Assembly: GCA_003584005.1 (NCBI GenBank)
Contig: QXHL01000001.1
Span: forward strand, 1-64,000
Source: Alicyclobacillaceae bacterium I2511
GTDB taxonomy: Bacteria; Bacillota; Bacilli; Alicyclobacillales; Alicyclobacillaceae
Direction: 5' to 3'
Length of the DNA stretch: 64,000 nucleotides
Shown: positions 1 through 8,589 of the stretch, one piece after another
Layout of the letters: the number at the start of each line of letters is the position of its first letter
Position numbering within the stretch: the stretch's first letter is position 1
The notes under the pieces: model-generated
What the model saw: the letters and a program-made list of their open reading frames with translations, nothing else
Told to the model about the DNA's origin: nothing
Databases searched by the model: none
Position numbers and translations under genes: made by a program

Positions 1-71
1 ATGTCCTTATTTTCTTCTGATCCAAAAATTTGTTTGAAAATAAAGTCCACCTTAGGACTCAACAAGTCCAT
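1..71 (-). CDS. Rpn-type recombination-promoting nuclease, N-terminal 23 codons only (cut by window edge)
   Basis: An ATG at 71 on the minus strand opens a frame that runs off the left edge. The first residues read MDLLSPKVDFIFKQIFG, then SEENKD. This is the typical start of Rpn/YhgA-like proteins (PD-(D/E)XK nuclease family, formerly called putative transposases), in which the D-x-x-F-K segment opens the nuclease fold. A purine-rich AAGGGG ribosome site lies about 8 bases upstream. The family nicks DNA and promotes RecA-independent recombination; whether this copy is intact cannot be told. A separate remnant of the same family lies at 2691-2957 on the same strand. Confidence 0.75.
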   Translation of the reverse strand, partial: MDLLSPKVDFIFKQIFGSEENKD

Positions 72-267
72 CTTCACAACCCCTTCACCTGAGTAATTCC
101 ATTATAGCTGACAAGTGCAATTCCAGTTGTATGAAAATTTCAGTGAAATCATGGGTTGAATCTAAGAAATGAGTTTTATTAAGGTTTCTACTCCACCTGC
201 ATTTTCCATCTTTCGACTTCTTGCATTCTCCTGTTTTTTTTCGCCACACAGATTCAGAAGATTTCCC

Positions 268-1233
268 CTACAGCCCCACCTGCGCCGCTGCATTCTCCCG
301 GAACAGGCTGCCCTCGCGAATGTATCTGCGGACCATGTGTACACTCTTGTGCCCCGTTTGCGCCATAATCGCCCGTTCTGAGGCTCCGGCCATCGCCGCG
401 GACGTGGCCAGGCCTGCCCGGAGGCTGTGTCCGGCGTAGTCGCGCTCGTTGAGGCCAATTCCCACCGCGTACTTTTTGACTACCCGCGCGACGGTCTTGT
501 CCGAGAGCCGCTCGCTCCCTACTCTGCCTGCTTTGTCCACGCGGCGAAAGAGGGGGCCAGAGTCCAGGCCCGCGGCCTGCAGCCAGTCCTCCAACGTGCG
601 GACGGGACAGGTCTCGATGTGCGATCCGTAGGGTATCCCCACTTTTCTTCCCGCTCCCTCTTGGTCCGTCTTGCTTCGACGTAATGTGAGGGTCAGCCCT
701 TCGCGCGTGAACGTGGCGTCGTCCACATCCAGCGACACGAGTTCCGAGCGACGAAACGCGCCCGCAAAACCAATTAGCAACAGCGACCGGTCCCGCAACC
801 CCAGCAGATGGGGTGGCGCTTGTTGAATCATCCGACGCAGGTCTTCCACAAGGATGGGGGCTTTGGGCGAGACGGCCACCCCGTGAGTGTTGCGAATCCC
901 GCGCCAGACCGCTTTCACTGTCTCGGACGCCGTAGGAGACGTGTAGCCCCTGGACTTGTGAGCCAGGCCGATGGAGATCATGTGGCGGCCAATCGTGCTG
1001 GTTTTGTGTCCGCTTTCCGCCATATGGGTCAGATACAGTGTGACAGTATCCTCGTTCGCTGGTAGCGCAGAAAGGTCCTGCAACGCACACCAAGCGGCAA
1101 ACGCACGCCAGTCCGATTGGTAGGCTTTGATGGTATTGCGGGATTTCGAGTGCTGAATGTATTCATGGGCGTGCGCCGCCAACCGCTTTGCAGGCACGAC
1201 CCCCGACGCTGTGTCGGCAATTTTGACGGACAT
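268..1233 (-). CDS. Tyrosine recombinase / phage-type integrase
   Basis: 321 residues, full length for a compact tyrosine recombinase. Residues about 15-115 form the SAM-like core-binding domain and 125-310 the catalytic domain. The catalytic set is present: R162 (in AFRRSEL), K188 (RRSKTD), H269-x-x-R272 (GHSLRAG), H295 (TGHKS) and the nucleophile Y304 (VRRYIRE). The ATG at 1233 follows AAGGGGAGA at good spacing. The gene is visibly richer in G+C than the toxin-antitoxin genes upstream, which suggests recent acquisition. No att core or phage gene was recognised nearby. A LexA-like palindrome 18 bases upstream of the start suggests SOS control. Confidence 0.93.
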   Translation of the reverse strand: MSVKIADTASGVVPAKRLAAHAHEYIQHSKSRNTIKAYQSDWRAFAAWCALQDLSALPANEDTVTLYLTHMAESGHKTSTIGRHMISIGLAHKSRGYTSPTASETVKAVWRGIRNTHGVAVSPKAPILVEDLRRMIQQAPPHLLGLRDRSLLLIGFAGAFRRSELVSLDVDDATFTREGLTLTLRRSKTDQEGAGRKVGIPYGSHIETCPVRTLEDWLQAAGLDSGPLFRRVDKAGRVGSERLSDKTVARVVKKYAVGIGLNERDYAGHSLRAGLATSAAMAGASERAIMAQTGHKSVHMVRRYIREGSLFRENAAAQVGL

Positions 1234-1250
1234 TTAGAGTCTCCCCTTAG

Positions 1251-1264
1251 CGAACGTGCATTCG
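1251..1264 (-). promoter_or_regulatory. LexA (SOS) box-like palindrome upstream of the integrase
   Basis: CGAACGTGCATTCG matches the Gram-positive LexA consensus CGAAC-N4-GTTCG at all but one fixed position. It lies 18-31 bases upstream of the integrase start. The window's own lexA and recA boxes have the same form, so the same repressor could bind here. Confidence 0.6.
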
Positions 1265-1364
1265 ATTTTTCTATCCTATTACGATTGCTGAGGAGATGGG
1301 ATCAGCACATCGACCTCTAGCCGATCCTGATGCGACGGAACACGCTTGGGTTGCGAGCTTCGAC

Positions 1365-1772
1365 TCAGTTTAGATGGTGAAAGAGCCCGTCGTCGTTCTG
1401 CATTCTTTTGTCAAACGTCGCGATTTTGTAATCACCATTCCGGGCCAAGGCAATTAGATAAGCATCTGCAAAGTCGAGGCCTTGTTCCACATACATCTCC
1501 AAAGCATCCAGGACGACAAGTAAGTGGGTACAATTTACTCCATTGTGCACAAGAATTGGAATCAACGAAGACACAATTGTCTTACGTTTCAACTGATATA
1601 CTCTCCCTTGTAATACATCACAACATTCTCCGACAATAAGAGGATCGAGGTTCAAGCTTACTTCACCCGCTTCCGCCGACTCAAACAGGGACGTGGCCGA
1701 AACGGACATTTCTACATCATCTTCAAGCAATAAACGTAAGATGACATTTGTGTCTACCAAAATGGATATCAC
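1365..1772 (-). CDS. PIN-domain ribonuclease toxin (VapC-like)
   Basis: 135 residues, the usual PIN toxin length. The acidic residues of the metal site are visible: D7 (LVDTN), E49 (VGEC), D100/D103 (GLDFADAYL) and D121 (TFDKRM). Such toxins cleave tRNA or other RNA when their antitoxin is lost. The start codon overlaps the stop of the AbrB-like gene by 4 bases (ATGA), so the two are translationally coupled, antitoxin first. The target cannot be read from sequence. Confidence 0.88.
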   Translation of the reverse strand: MISILVDTNVILRLLLEDDVEMSVSATSLFESAEAGEVSLNLDPLIVGECCDVLQGRVYQLKRKTIVSSLIPILVHNGVNCTHLLVVLDALEMYVEQGLDFADAYLIALARNGDYKIATFDKRMQNDDGLFHHLN

Positions 1773-2086
1773 TTGGAATCCCCTTTATCGTCCGACTCCT
1801 TGTCCAGATCTTTCCTAACCTCGTTTGCAAAGCGCTCTGCCAAGTCATCATACGTAATGCGCCGTGCCACTTCAATTGGAATATAGGGAAACTCTTTGCC
1901 CGATGCCCTCTTTAATGAACCAGCCAGGTCTTTTGCGGATAGGAATGGAATACAACGAACGACAACCTCTCCGTTTGTTTTCTTCTGAAAAATGATCCGA
2001 TCCCCCGGTTTTGCCCCTAATGCGTCGCGAATTTCACTTGGAATGGTGACCTGAAATTTAGGGGATAGTTTAGATATTGACATCAT
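1769..2086 (-). CDS. AbrB/MazE-fold antitoxin of the PIN toxin
   Basis: 105 residues from the ATG at 2086, chosen because AAGAGGTG lies 6 bases upstream; a longer frame to 2143 lacks a ribosome site. Residues about 3-45 form a swapped-hairpin AbrB domain (KLSPKFQVTIPSEIRDALG, then KPGD), the DNA-binding part of many antitoxins. The charged C-terminal half, ending in Lys/Asp-rich sequence, would bind the toxin. The pair probably represses its own promoter. Its position beside an integrase and Rpn fragments marks the segment as accessory. Confidence 0.85.
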   Translation of the reverse strand: MMSISKLSPKFQVTIPSEIRDALGAKPGDRIIFQKKTNGEVVVRCIPFLSAKDLAGSLKRASGKEFPYIPIEVARRITYDDLAERFANEVRKDLDKESDDKGDSK

Positions 2087-2642
2087 AAACAACACCTCTT
2101 TACTAATTATATTTATCATACTTTTATTATATCCTTTACTCATGCGTGTTTACAATACGGACATGTGTGTTATCTGCCATAGTTTTAGATTCCATTTTAC
2201 GTCCAATAACCTTATCTTATCGGACATAAAAATTGGCGAAAAAATGACGAGAATAAATCCCAATTTGGGGTAGGCTCTGCCCTGCAAAAACGGTACAGTA
2301 GGATCAACCTGAACACGAAGGATATGACCTGATTGTATTCTGTAAATTATCAAAAAAATAAAAAATACGAATTATCCAACCATCATCGAAATAGAGAAAA
2401 TGTATGGTTTCTTTGATCACGCAGTTCAATCCTTTTTCAACACGAATCACGCAATTCGTGGAAATAGAGACATGCCCGACTATTTGCTGGGTGCCCTCGT
2501 GACCCATGTCAAGATTGTCCACGAAAAGCGGGACGCTCATCCTTATATGCGCTTTACCTCTAAAAATGAGCCACGAAACCTTGTGTCCTCCAGGATGCGT
2601 GTGCAATGAGGACGTTCGAGCAAGGCTGTACCGCGTGTAGAT
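2087..2642. other. Intergenic DNA, no gene supported
   Basis: About 550 A+T-rich bases between the antitoxin start and the Rpn remnant. The open frames here (for example 2304-2645 and 2150-2353 on the minus strand) lack ribosome sites and resemble no family I recognise. The promoter of the toxin-antitoxin pair should lie in its left end. Confidence 0.5.
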
Positions 2643-2673
2643 CAAAAAAAGCCAGACCTGTGTCGACCTGGCT
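2643..2673 (-). terminator. Rho-independent terminator after the Rpn remnant
   Basis: On the minus strand a stem AGCCAG/CTGGCT (2650-2655 with 2668-2673) is followed directly by a run of seven T. It lies 18 bases past the stop of the truncated Rpn frame, so the 3' end of the old gene kept its terminator. Confidence 0.7.
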
Positions 2674-2690
2674 CTGTCTTGTTGTATGGA

Positions 2691-2957
2691 CTATTGTCGT
2701 TCCTCCTTGAGTTTCTGAACTTCCTCCAGCGGCAAGTCTGTAAACTCCACCACTTTGGGAACAGGTTCTCCCGCCAACAGCATTTTTCGCGCCATGGTCA
2801 CGGCCCGGCTGTGTTCGCCTTCTTGACGGCCTTCTTGACGACCTTCTTGACGACCTTCTTGACGACCTTCCTGCCAACCTTCCTGATATAATTCTTCCGC
2901 AATCTTCGACATTTTTCGCAACTCCTTTCGCAAATGGGCTCGTTGCTGGTCATTCAA
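2691..2957 (-). pseudogene. Rpn-type nuclease, C-terminal remnant
   Basis: An 88-codon frame with the distinctive tail of Rpn/YhgA-like proteins: an amphipathic helix, four to five repeats of the type EGRQ, then the closing domain (MARKMLLAGEPVPKVVEF, LPLEEVQKLK). The nuclease domain of about 200 residues is missing. The only possible start is a TTG with no ribosome site, and nothing Rpn-like lies upstream. I read it as a decayed gene end. The Rpn start at bases 1-71 lies downstream on the same strand, so the two are different copies rather than one interrupted gene. Confidence 0.75.
2819..2878 (+). repeat. 12-bp coding tandem repeat, five units
   Basis: Five head-to-tail units of CTTCTTGACGAC (first and last diverged) in plus-strand notation. 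On the minus strand each encodes four residues of the EGRQ type in the Rpn remnant. Copy number of such in-frame repeats is prone to slippage and varies between members of this family. Confidence 0.85.
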
Positions 2958-3183
2958 CGAAGGGGGGTTTACTTTTCTTCACAATACGCCTTGTTCAAGA
3001 ACTTCATCCTAACAGCTTCAACTGCCCGCTGTCCTCTACTCCGTATAACACCAAAGAGAGGCGATACATGCACAAAAGTTATTTGAATTTTGTCCGAGAA
3101 TGTTCCAGAGATAAGGGGAGAAAACATTGAATGAACTTGTTTGGCACAAAACAAGGAATTTTTTCCAATATTTATTTGCAGGT

Positions 3184-3217
3184 CATGTGGGGCAATCCTT
3201 AAGGATTGCCCCACATG
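3184..3217. repeat. 34-bp perfect palindrome
   Basis: Seventeen bases ending in GGCAATCCTT are followed at once by their exact reverse complement with no loop. TTTTT follows on the plus strand only. It may be a terminator, but no plus-strand gene ends here; the minus-strand hydrolase gene ends 72 bases to its right. Confidence 0.8.
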
Positions 3218-3288
3218 TTTTTCGTTGGATTGGCCCAGCGGATTAGTCGAAAGCTTCGGTCAACAGTTGTTTGGCCTATTCAACCTTT

Positions 3289-3864
3289 TCATAGGGAGGC
3301 AACGATTTCTTCCGTTGTTCTGATTCTTCCGATACGTGGGAAAATGTATTTAAGTGCATGATGATGCTCTACCGCAGACAGGGCAGTCATCGCATCTTCA
3401 ACAAAAACTTGTTGGTAGCTGTGCTGGTATGCCTCTCGGGCTGTCGTTTCAACGCCTATATTCGTCGCAATTCCACATAAAACAATCGTGTCAATGCCCC
3501 GTCTACGCAGTTGTAGATCCAAATCTGTTCCATAGAACGCTCCCCATTGGTGTTTTGTAATCAAATAATCTGTTTCTTTTGGGCCCAATTCAGGAACAAT
3601 CACCATCCAATCTTTAGGACGTTCTCCTGACCAAGCCGTGACCTGATCTGTATTTGGTTTTAGCGTGTCCTTGCCGTCGCGGGACCCCACATTGACCAGA
3701 ACGACAAAACCATCTTTGGCGCGGAAAGCATGGACCAACTTGACTGTGTTGGCAAGAACCGTTTTCGCATCATAGGGTTCACCCTTGAGGGAAACAATCC
3801 CTTTTTGCATGTCGATAACGACAAGAGCCGTTTTCTTGACGTCCAATTCAATCAGATTAGACAT
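3289..3864 (-). CDS. Isochorismatase-family hydrolase, YecD-like
   Basis: 191 residues, full length for the cysteine-hydrolase/isochorismatase superfamily. D18 (VIDMQ) and K104 (ITKHQWG) of the usual catalytic triad are present. The third position, normally Cys in ATNxCVExTAR, is Gly137 ([11 protein letters not shown]), as in E. coli YecD and in true isochorismatases, so the covalent cysteine mechanism is not available. Substrate unknown. The start at 3864 follows GGAGAAG. It appears monocistronic. Confidence 0.85.
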   Translation of the reverse strand: MSNLIELDVKKTALVVIDMQKGIVSLKGEPYDAKTVLANTVKLVHAFRAKDGFVVLVNVGSRDGKDTLKPNTDQVTAWSGERPKDWMVIVPELGPKETDYLITKHQWGAFYGTDLDLQLRRRGIDTIVLCGIATNIGVETTAREAYQHSYQQVFVEDAMTALSAVEHHHALKYIFPRIGRIRTTEEIVASL

Positions 3865-4057
3865 TTTATCTTCTCCATTTCAATGATCTCCAATTCAATT
3901 GTCTTCTACAATAACTGTATCCCCTATGGGAACTGTTATCAATGTGCAATTTTCGATTCTGACGAAGAGGGTATCTCTATTGCGTTCCCAGACTATAAAT
4001 TGTTATCGTATTCCGGGATTATTCAGTGGTAAGTTAATTCAATTAAAAATTGTCACT

Positions 4058-4669
4058 TCACAAATTGCTATCAGGCATATCCCCATCTACCCAATCAAGC
4101 ACGGCAAAAGTGCCATTATGCACTACATCCACACTGTCCGACATAAGGGGTCTGTATGTTTGCCGGGAAACAGCATTTCCGTATTCCAAGAGCAACCGTC
4201 GAATAATGCTGCCGTGTGTTACCAACAACACTGTCTGACCAGCCTGTGCTTGGTGAAGTTGTGTCATGCCCTTCATGAGCCTCTCTCTCAGCGCATCCAC
4301 AGACTCCACCCCAAACTGACTCGACTCAATTTGTTCTGCATCAGCAACTCCGTAGCATCGTAACAGGTCTTGCTTTGTCATGCCCTCCAAGTGACCAAAG
4401 CCGCGCTCCGCAAACTCCGCCATCACGGTTACAGGCAAATTAAACCAGGTGCCACAAATGCGAGCAGACTCGTAGGCCCGTTGCAGGGGACTGCTCACCA
4501 GTGCCATGGGAACAAGCGGATTTTGGGACCGGAACTGTAAATTCCATGTCCGGCAGACTGCCTCAATCTGCCGTCTGCCGTTCACATTGATAGGGATATC
4601 CTGTTGCCCTTGCAAACGTCCGGCAGCATTCCAGTCCGTTTGTCCGTGACGTAGTAGCACAATGCGCAT
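4058..4669 (-). CDS. Histidine phosphatase family protein, candidate alpha-ribazole phosphatase
   Basis: 203 residues from the ATG at 4669, which follows GGAGGGG; a TTG frame to 4684 would place the start inside that ribosome site. The phosphoglycerate-mutase fold is shown by the RHG motif near residue 7 (LLRHGQTDWN), an acidic FGHLEG segment and a second catalytic His in VTHGS. It lies 165 bases downstream of cbiP on the same strand, so a role as CobC (dephosphorylation of alpha-ribazole-5'-phosphate) is plausible. A second family member at 7891-8589 competes for that role. Confidence 0.8.
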   Translation of the reverse strand: MRIVLLRHGQTDWNAAGRLQGQQDIPINVNGRRQIEAVCRTWNLQFRSQNPLVPMALVSSPLQRAYESARICGTWFNLPVTVMAEFAERGFGHLEGMTKQDLLRCYGVADAEQIESSQFGVESVDALRERLMKGMTQLHQAQAGQTVLLVTHGSIIRRLLLEYGNAVSRQTYRPLMSDSVDVVHNGTFAVLDWVDGDMPDSNL

Positions 4670-4833
4670 TTTCAACCCCTCCAACCTACAAGAGAACTCT
4701 TGTCAGAGAATTCAATATCTGCTCCATCTGCTCCCTGATGCCAGTGGACCACACCTGCCCATTGTGTACGGTTCCTATCTGGGTCTGTTTTCGTGCCTGT
4801 GTTTTACCTTTTTTGAGTGAACTACTCTCGCCT

Positions 4834-6357
4834 TCAATTAAATCCGGACAACTGGTAAAACAAATCCATATTCAAATGGGACCGCACGGCCGTGGCTAAA
4901 CGGTCGTAGGCCTGAGTACGGACCTGTGCCGTCAGTACGCGCACGGGTTGTGGACTCTGTCCCTTTTCCCGACGAATTTCATTCAGCCAAGCGGTTCGAA
5001 ATGCGTCATTGTGCAAAATTCCATGCAGGTATGTGCCAATAATCCGGCCATCGCTAGAGATGGCGCCATCGGAGCGAGACTGTGCTGCCACCTCTTTGCG
5101 CAAGACCGCAAAAGGAAGCGGAGCATCCGGTCCTATCAAGGTGGTCTCCCCCATGTGGATCTCATATCCTTTCACCTTAAGGCCAGAGAATGGACCTTGT
5201 AACACACCTTCACTCAACACCGTTCGTTTTTCTGGTAAAATACCGGTCAAAGCAGGGAACAAATCCAGCCCCGCGCGTTCATCCCACTGTGACTCCTGAT
5301 GATGGGGATCTTGGACTACATGCCCCAGCATTTGGTACCCACCGCAAATTCCCAACACATGTTTCCGGTTCGCCACCAAGCGCAAAATTTCCTTCTGCCA
5401 TCCCTTCGCAAACAGCCATTCCAAATCTGCCATGGTGCTTTTTGTCCCAGGCAGAATGATTCCATCTGCTCCTGCCAATTGGGCTGGCTCAGTGGCGAAG
5501 TACGGTGCTACTCCAGGCTCTAAAAATAACGGGTCCAGATCGGTAAAATTAGCTAAGTGGGGAAGTTGCAAGATGGCCACGCGAATTTCTTCTTGCCCCT
5601 GTGGCAAACGATAACGCGGATTATCTAAACCCACTGAATCCTCTTCATCTATTCCCAAATCCCCTAGATGCGGAATAACCCCTACCACCGGTAGCCCGGT
5701 GTAGGATTCCAGCATGCGAACACCTTCAACAAACAATTCTTTGTCGCCACGAAACTTGTTTACTACAATTCCCTTTACCAGATTCCGTTCTGCCGGGGTG
5801 AGCAATTGCAGAGTCCCCACAATGGCGGCAAATATCCCGCCGCGGTCAATATCAGTTACCAAAAATACTGCAGCATTGGCCAACTCAGCCGCACGCATGT
5901 TGGCAATGTCCCGAGACTTTAGGTTCATCTCCACCGGACTCCCGGCACCTTCAAGAACCACCACATCCCAACGACTGGATAAGAACTCGTAAGACTCCAC
6001 CACGTAGGGCCACAACCTGTCTTTACCCGCCAGAAAATACTCTTTGGCTGATAGCGTGTCCCACACCCGTCCCTGCACAATCACCTGGGTGCGCCCGGCG
6101 GTGGGTTTGAGCAACACCGGGTTCATGTGTTCATTGGCCAATATGCCTGCCGCCTCGGCCTGCACCGCCTGTGCGCGACCGATTTCTCGCCCCGAGGGTG
6201 TGACGGCCGAGTTCAGAGACATATTTTGCGCCTTAAATGGCGCCACCCGATACCCGTCCTGTGCTAAAATTCGGCATAAGGCCGTTGCCAGGATGCTTTT
6301 ACCCACACTAGAGGATGTTCCCACAAACATCACGGCTTTGGCGACTTCACCACTCAT
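4834..6357 (-). CDS. cbiP: Cobyric acid synthase (CbiP/CobQ)
   Basis: 507 residues, the normal length. It amidates adenosylcobyrinate a,c-diamide at four carboxylates with glutamine and ATP. The N-terminal dethiobiotin-synthetase-like ATPase domain starts with VGTSSSVGKS. The C-terminal type-1 glutamine amidotransferase domain carries the nucleophile in LGICGGYQMLG (about residue 340) and a closing GTYLHGIL segment. The start overlaps the cbiA stop by 4 bases, which shows coupling. Corrin-pathway enzyme, cytoplasmic. Confidence 0.96.
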   Translation of the reverse strand: MSGEVAKAVMFVGTSSSVGKSILATALCRILAQDGYRVAPFKAQNMSLNSAVTPSGREIGRAQAVQAEAAGILANEHMNPVLLKPTAGRTQVIVQGRVWDTLSAKEYFLAGKDRLWPYVVESYEFLSSRWDVVVLEGAGSPVEMNLKSRDIANMRAAELANAAVFLVTDIDRGGIFAAIVGTLQLLTPAERNLVKGIVVNKFRGDKELFVEGVRMLESYTGLPVVGVIPHLGDLGIDEEDSVGLDNPRYRLPQGQEEIRVAILQLPHLANFTDLDPLFLEPGVAPYFATEPAQLAGADGIILPGTKSTMADLEWLFAKGWQKEILRLVANRKHVLGICGGYQMLGHVVQDPHHQESQWDERAGLDLFPALTGILPEKRTVLSEGVLQGPFSGLKVKGYEIHMGETTLIGPDAPLPFAVLRKEVAAQSRSDGAISSDGRIIGTYLHGILHNDAFRTAWLNEIRREKGQSPQPVRVLTAQVRTQAYDRLATAVRSHLNMDLFYQLSGFN

Positions 6358-7832
6358 TTTTCAATGCCCTCCCCACTGCGGTGTTTCACTTGACGTCCCC
6401 GCTGAAACACCTGGCATGCAGCCACAAAACGACGGGCCATCTCTGGATGGGAAGCAAAGTGCAGGTGGGCATAGCCAGCCACCAGGTTGTCCTTTCCATA
6501 GCCATCGAGTTTGTCTTGACGTAGGCTCTTCATTTGGTAAGCAGGTGGATACTGGGACACTGTCACCCCTTCTGCCATCACCAGTCGGGAGTAGTGAAAC
6601 TCGTGGCCGCGGGCGACCTCTCCCATCTGTAACAAAGGCGTGTCATGGACGGCCACTACTTCTCTATAGCCCAAGGCCATCAATCGGGATTCCATCACCA
6701 CGTGTGCGGGAATCACTCCAACCATCGGATAAGTGTCCCCTTGGTGGTTAGTGATGGACTGCGTTAGAAACATGTATCCCCCACATTCGGCAAAGGTGGG
6801 CATGCCCCGCTGAATACACTCCCTGACGCTGGCCAAGACTTGACTGTTGCCGCTCAACTGGGCAGCAAATTCCTCGGGAAACCCTCCACCCAAGTACAAC
6901 CCATCGGCTTCTGCAGGCACCACTTCTCCCGCTAAGGGGCTAAAAAATACCAGACGCGCCCCTGCATGCTCCAACAACTCCAAGTTTTCCGGGTAGTAGA
7001 AATTAAAGGCCACATCTTTGGCCACCGCGAGGGACACTTGTGGGGGAGATACCGGTCCCAAAAACAACTGCGATTTCTCCAGCCGCAAAGTTACCGCACC
7101 CTGGGCTAACTGTAAAAGCTTATCCAAGTCGACGGTTTGCTCTACAGCCGCCACCACGCGGTCAAAGAGAGAGGATAATTCTCCTCTCTCCAAAGCAGGA
7201 ATCAGTCCCAAATGACGCTCTGGCAACTTCAAATCCGGATCTGTTTGCAAATACCCCAGTACGGGAATGTGGCACACCTGTTCCACCGCCGCTTGCAGTA
7301 ATCGAAAGTGGCCCACACTGCCGACTCGATTCACAATCACCCCAGCAATCCGCGGCTGTGCCTCCAAGCTCTGAAATCCCCGTACCACGGCCGCCGCGCT
7401 GCGGGCCATCCCACCCGCATCCACGACAAGTACAACAGGAGCTTGTAGCGCCTGACTGACTTCCGCCGTGCTGCCCGTGTCCCTTAATGGGTCTAAGCCA
7501 TCAAAATATCCCATGACGCCTTCAATAATAGAAATGTCCGCCTCGGCACTGCTGCGCAGAAAAATATCCAGCATGGTCTGCTTGCACATCATCCAACTGT
7601 CCAGGTTGCGCGACTGTCGACCTGTAGCCCCTTGGTGATAACTAGGATCGATATAATCCGGACCCACTTTGTAGCCCTGCACCCGCAACCCACGCCTGTG
7701 TAGTGCCGCCATAACTCCCAGCGTCAAAGTGGTTTTCCCGGCTCCGCTGTGGGTCCCGGCTAAGACTAGGCGTGGACGTTGCACCCTGTCGGTTTGTGAT
7801 GCTGCTTGTTTCATCAAAATGGATTCTTCCAA
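6354..7832 (-). CDS. cbiA: Cobyrinate a,c-diamide synthase (CbiA/CobB)
   Basis: 492 residues from a TTG at 7832, chosen because AGGAGG lies 7 bases upstream; neither the in-frame ATG at 7814 nor the TTG at 7859 has a ribosome site at proper spacing. It amidates carboxylates a and c of cobyrinate. The N-terminal ATPase has GTHSGAGKTT and the family signature VGPDYIDPSYH. The C-terminal amidotransferase domain has FAECGGYMFL. First gene of a cbiA-cbiP(-phosphatase) unit, divergent from the plus-strand phosphatase at 7891. Confidence 0.95.
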   Translation of the reverse strand: MEESILMKQAASQTDRVQRPRLVLAGTHSGAGKTTLTLGVMAALHRRGLRVQGYKVGPDYIDPSYHQGATGRQSRNLDSWMMCKQTMLDIFLRSSAEADISIIEGVMGYFDGLDPLRDTGSTAEVSQALQAPVVLVVDAGGMARSAAAVVRGFQSLEAQPRIAGVIVNRVGSVGHFRLLQAAVEQVCHIPVLGYLQTDPDLKLPERHLGLIPALERGELSSLFDRVVAAVEQTVDLDKLLQLAQGAVTLRLEKSQLFLGPVSPPQVSLAVAKDVAFNFYYPENLELLEHAGARLVFFSPLAGEVVPAEADGLYLGGGFPEEFAAQLSGNSQVLASVRECIQRGMPTFAECGGYMFLTQSITNHQGDTYPMVGVIPAHVVMESRLMALGYREVVAVHDTPLLQMGEVARGHEFHYSRLVMAEGVTVSQYPPAYQMKSLRQDKLDGYGKDNLVAGYAHLHFASHPEMARRFVAACQVFQRGRQVKHRSGEGIEK

Positions 7833-7890
7833 GCTGGCTCCTCCTGTCCGGGTGTACAATAAAAGAACTTAAGAAGCGAGGTGTCTGTCT

Positions 7891-8589
7891 TTGACCACTC
7901 CATTGAATCCTTCCGAAAAAACCGAGTTAATCCTGATTCGTCACGCCGTCACAGAAGCAAACCTGCGCCACGTGATGCTGGGACGGACCAACCCCCCCCT
8001 GCACCCCCTGGGGATTGAACAGGCACAGGCGATAGCCCAGGCTCTGGTGAAAGAACATTGGCACACAATATATACCAGCCCCTTATTGCGGGCCATGCAG
8101 ACCGCAGAAATCATTGCTCAAGCTCGAAGTTCTCAAGTCCACCAAAACATTGTCCCCCTCATTTTACCCGGCCTGGCTGAAATCGACCTTGGTGTGATTG
8201 ACGGGTTACCTTCCTACCAGGCCTACCAAGAGTTTCGCGAGGTGATGGACCAGGCGCTCGATCCCGAAGCGGATGACTTCGCATTTTCCGGTGGCGAAAG
8301 TCGCGTCGCTGTGCACCAGCGTTTTTATCTCGCTCTACAGGAAATCGTTCATCGTCACCCGGGACAACAGGTGTGTGCTGTCACACATGGAGGTGCACTG
8401 GGTCTATGGTTTGCGCGCAGTCACCAGGAACCTTTGGGCCACCTACGCCAGCGTCAACCCCAACACGCCTCCATCACCCGCGTTATTCACGAGAACGATG
8501 CCTGGCAAATAGCTCAATTCAACGACGTGTCCCATTTGCCCACAGCCCTACAGCAGGCCATTAAGGAGTTGGCTAACCAGGGCCCATAA
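7891..8589 (+). CDS. Histidine phosphatase family protein, candidate alpha-ribazole phosphatase (CobC)
   Basis: 232 residues from a TTG at 7891 preceded by GAGGTG at 7 bases. The phosphatase motif is LIRHAVTEAN, with A in place of the usual G; the second His is in AVTHGG. It is the only plus-strand gene in the cobalamin block and sits between cbiA and cobD, which favours a CobC role in completing the nucleotide loop. Its last 42 bases overlap the 3' end of the convergent cobD. Confidence 0.8.
   Translation: MTTPLNPSEKTELILIRHAVTEANLRHVMLGRTNPPLHPLGIEQAQAIAQALVKEHWHTIYTSPLLRAMQTAEIIAQARSSQVHQNIVPLILPGLAEIDLGVIDGLPSYQAYQEFREVMDQALDPEADDFAFSGGESRVAVHQRFYLALQEIVHRHPGQQVCAVTHGGALGLWFARSHQEPLGHLRQRQPQHASITRVIHENDAWQIAQFNDVSHLPTALQQAIKELANQGP

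Noticed and set aside
254-1093. 279-codon open frame overlapping the integrase on the same strand
   Set aside because: It is the shifted frame of a G+C-rich gene; the composition is Arg/Gly/Pro-rich and matches no family, while the other frame has all recombinase residues.
2304-2645. 113-codon minus-strand frame in the accessory region
   Set aside because: Starts at TTG with no ribosome site inside the Rpn terminator; no domain seen.
2819-2878. CRISPR-like short repeats
   Set aside because: Units of 12 bp without spacers, in frame, coding for EGRQ repeats.
3899-4363. 154-codon plus-strand frame
   Set aside because: Mostly antisense to the histidine phosphatase gene, no ribosome site and no recognisable domain.
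6044-6751. 235-codon plus-strand frame opposite cbiP and cbiA
   Set aside because: Antisense shadow across two well-supported genes.
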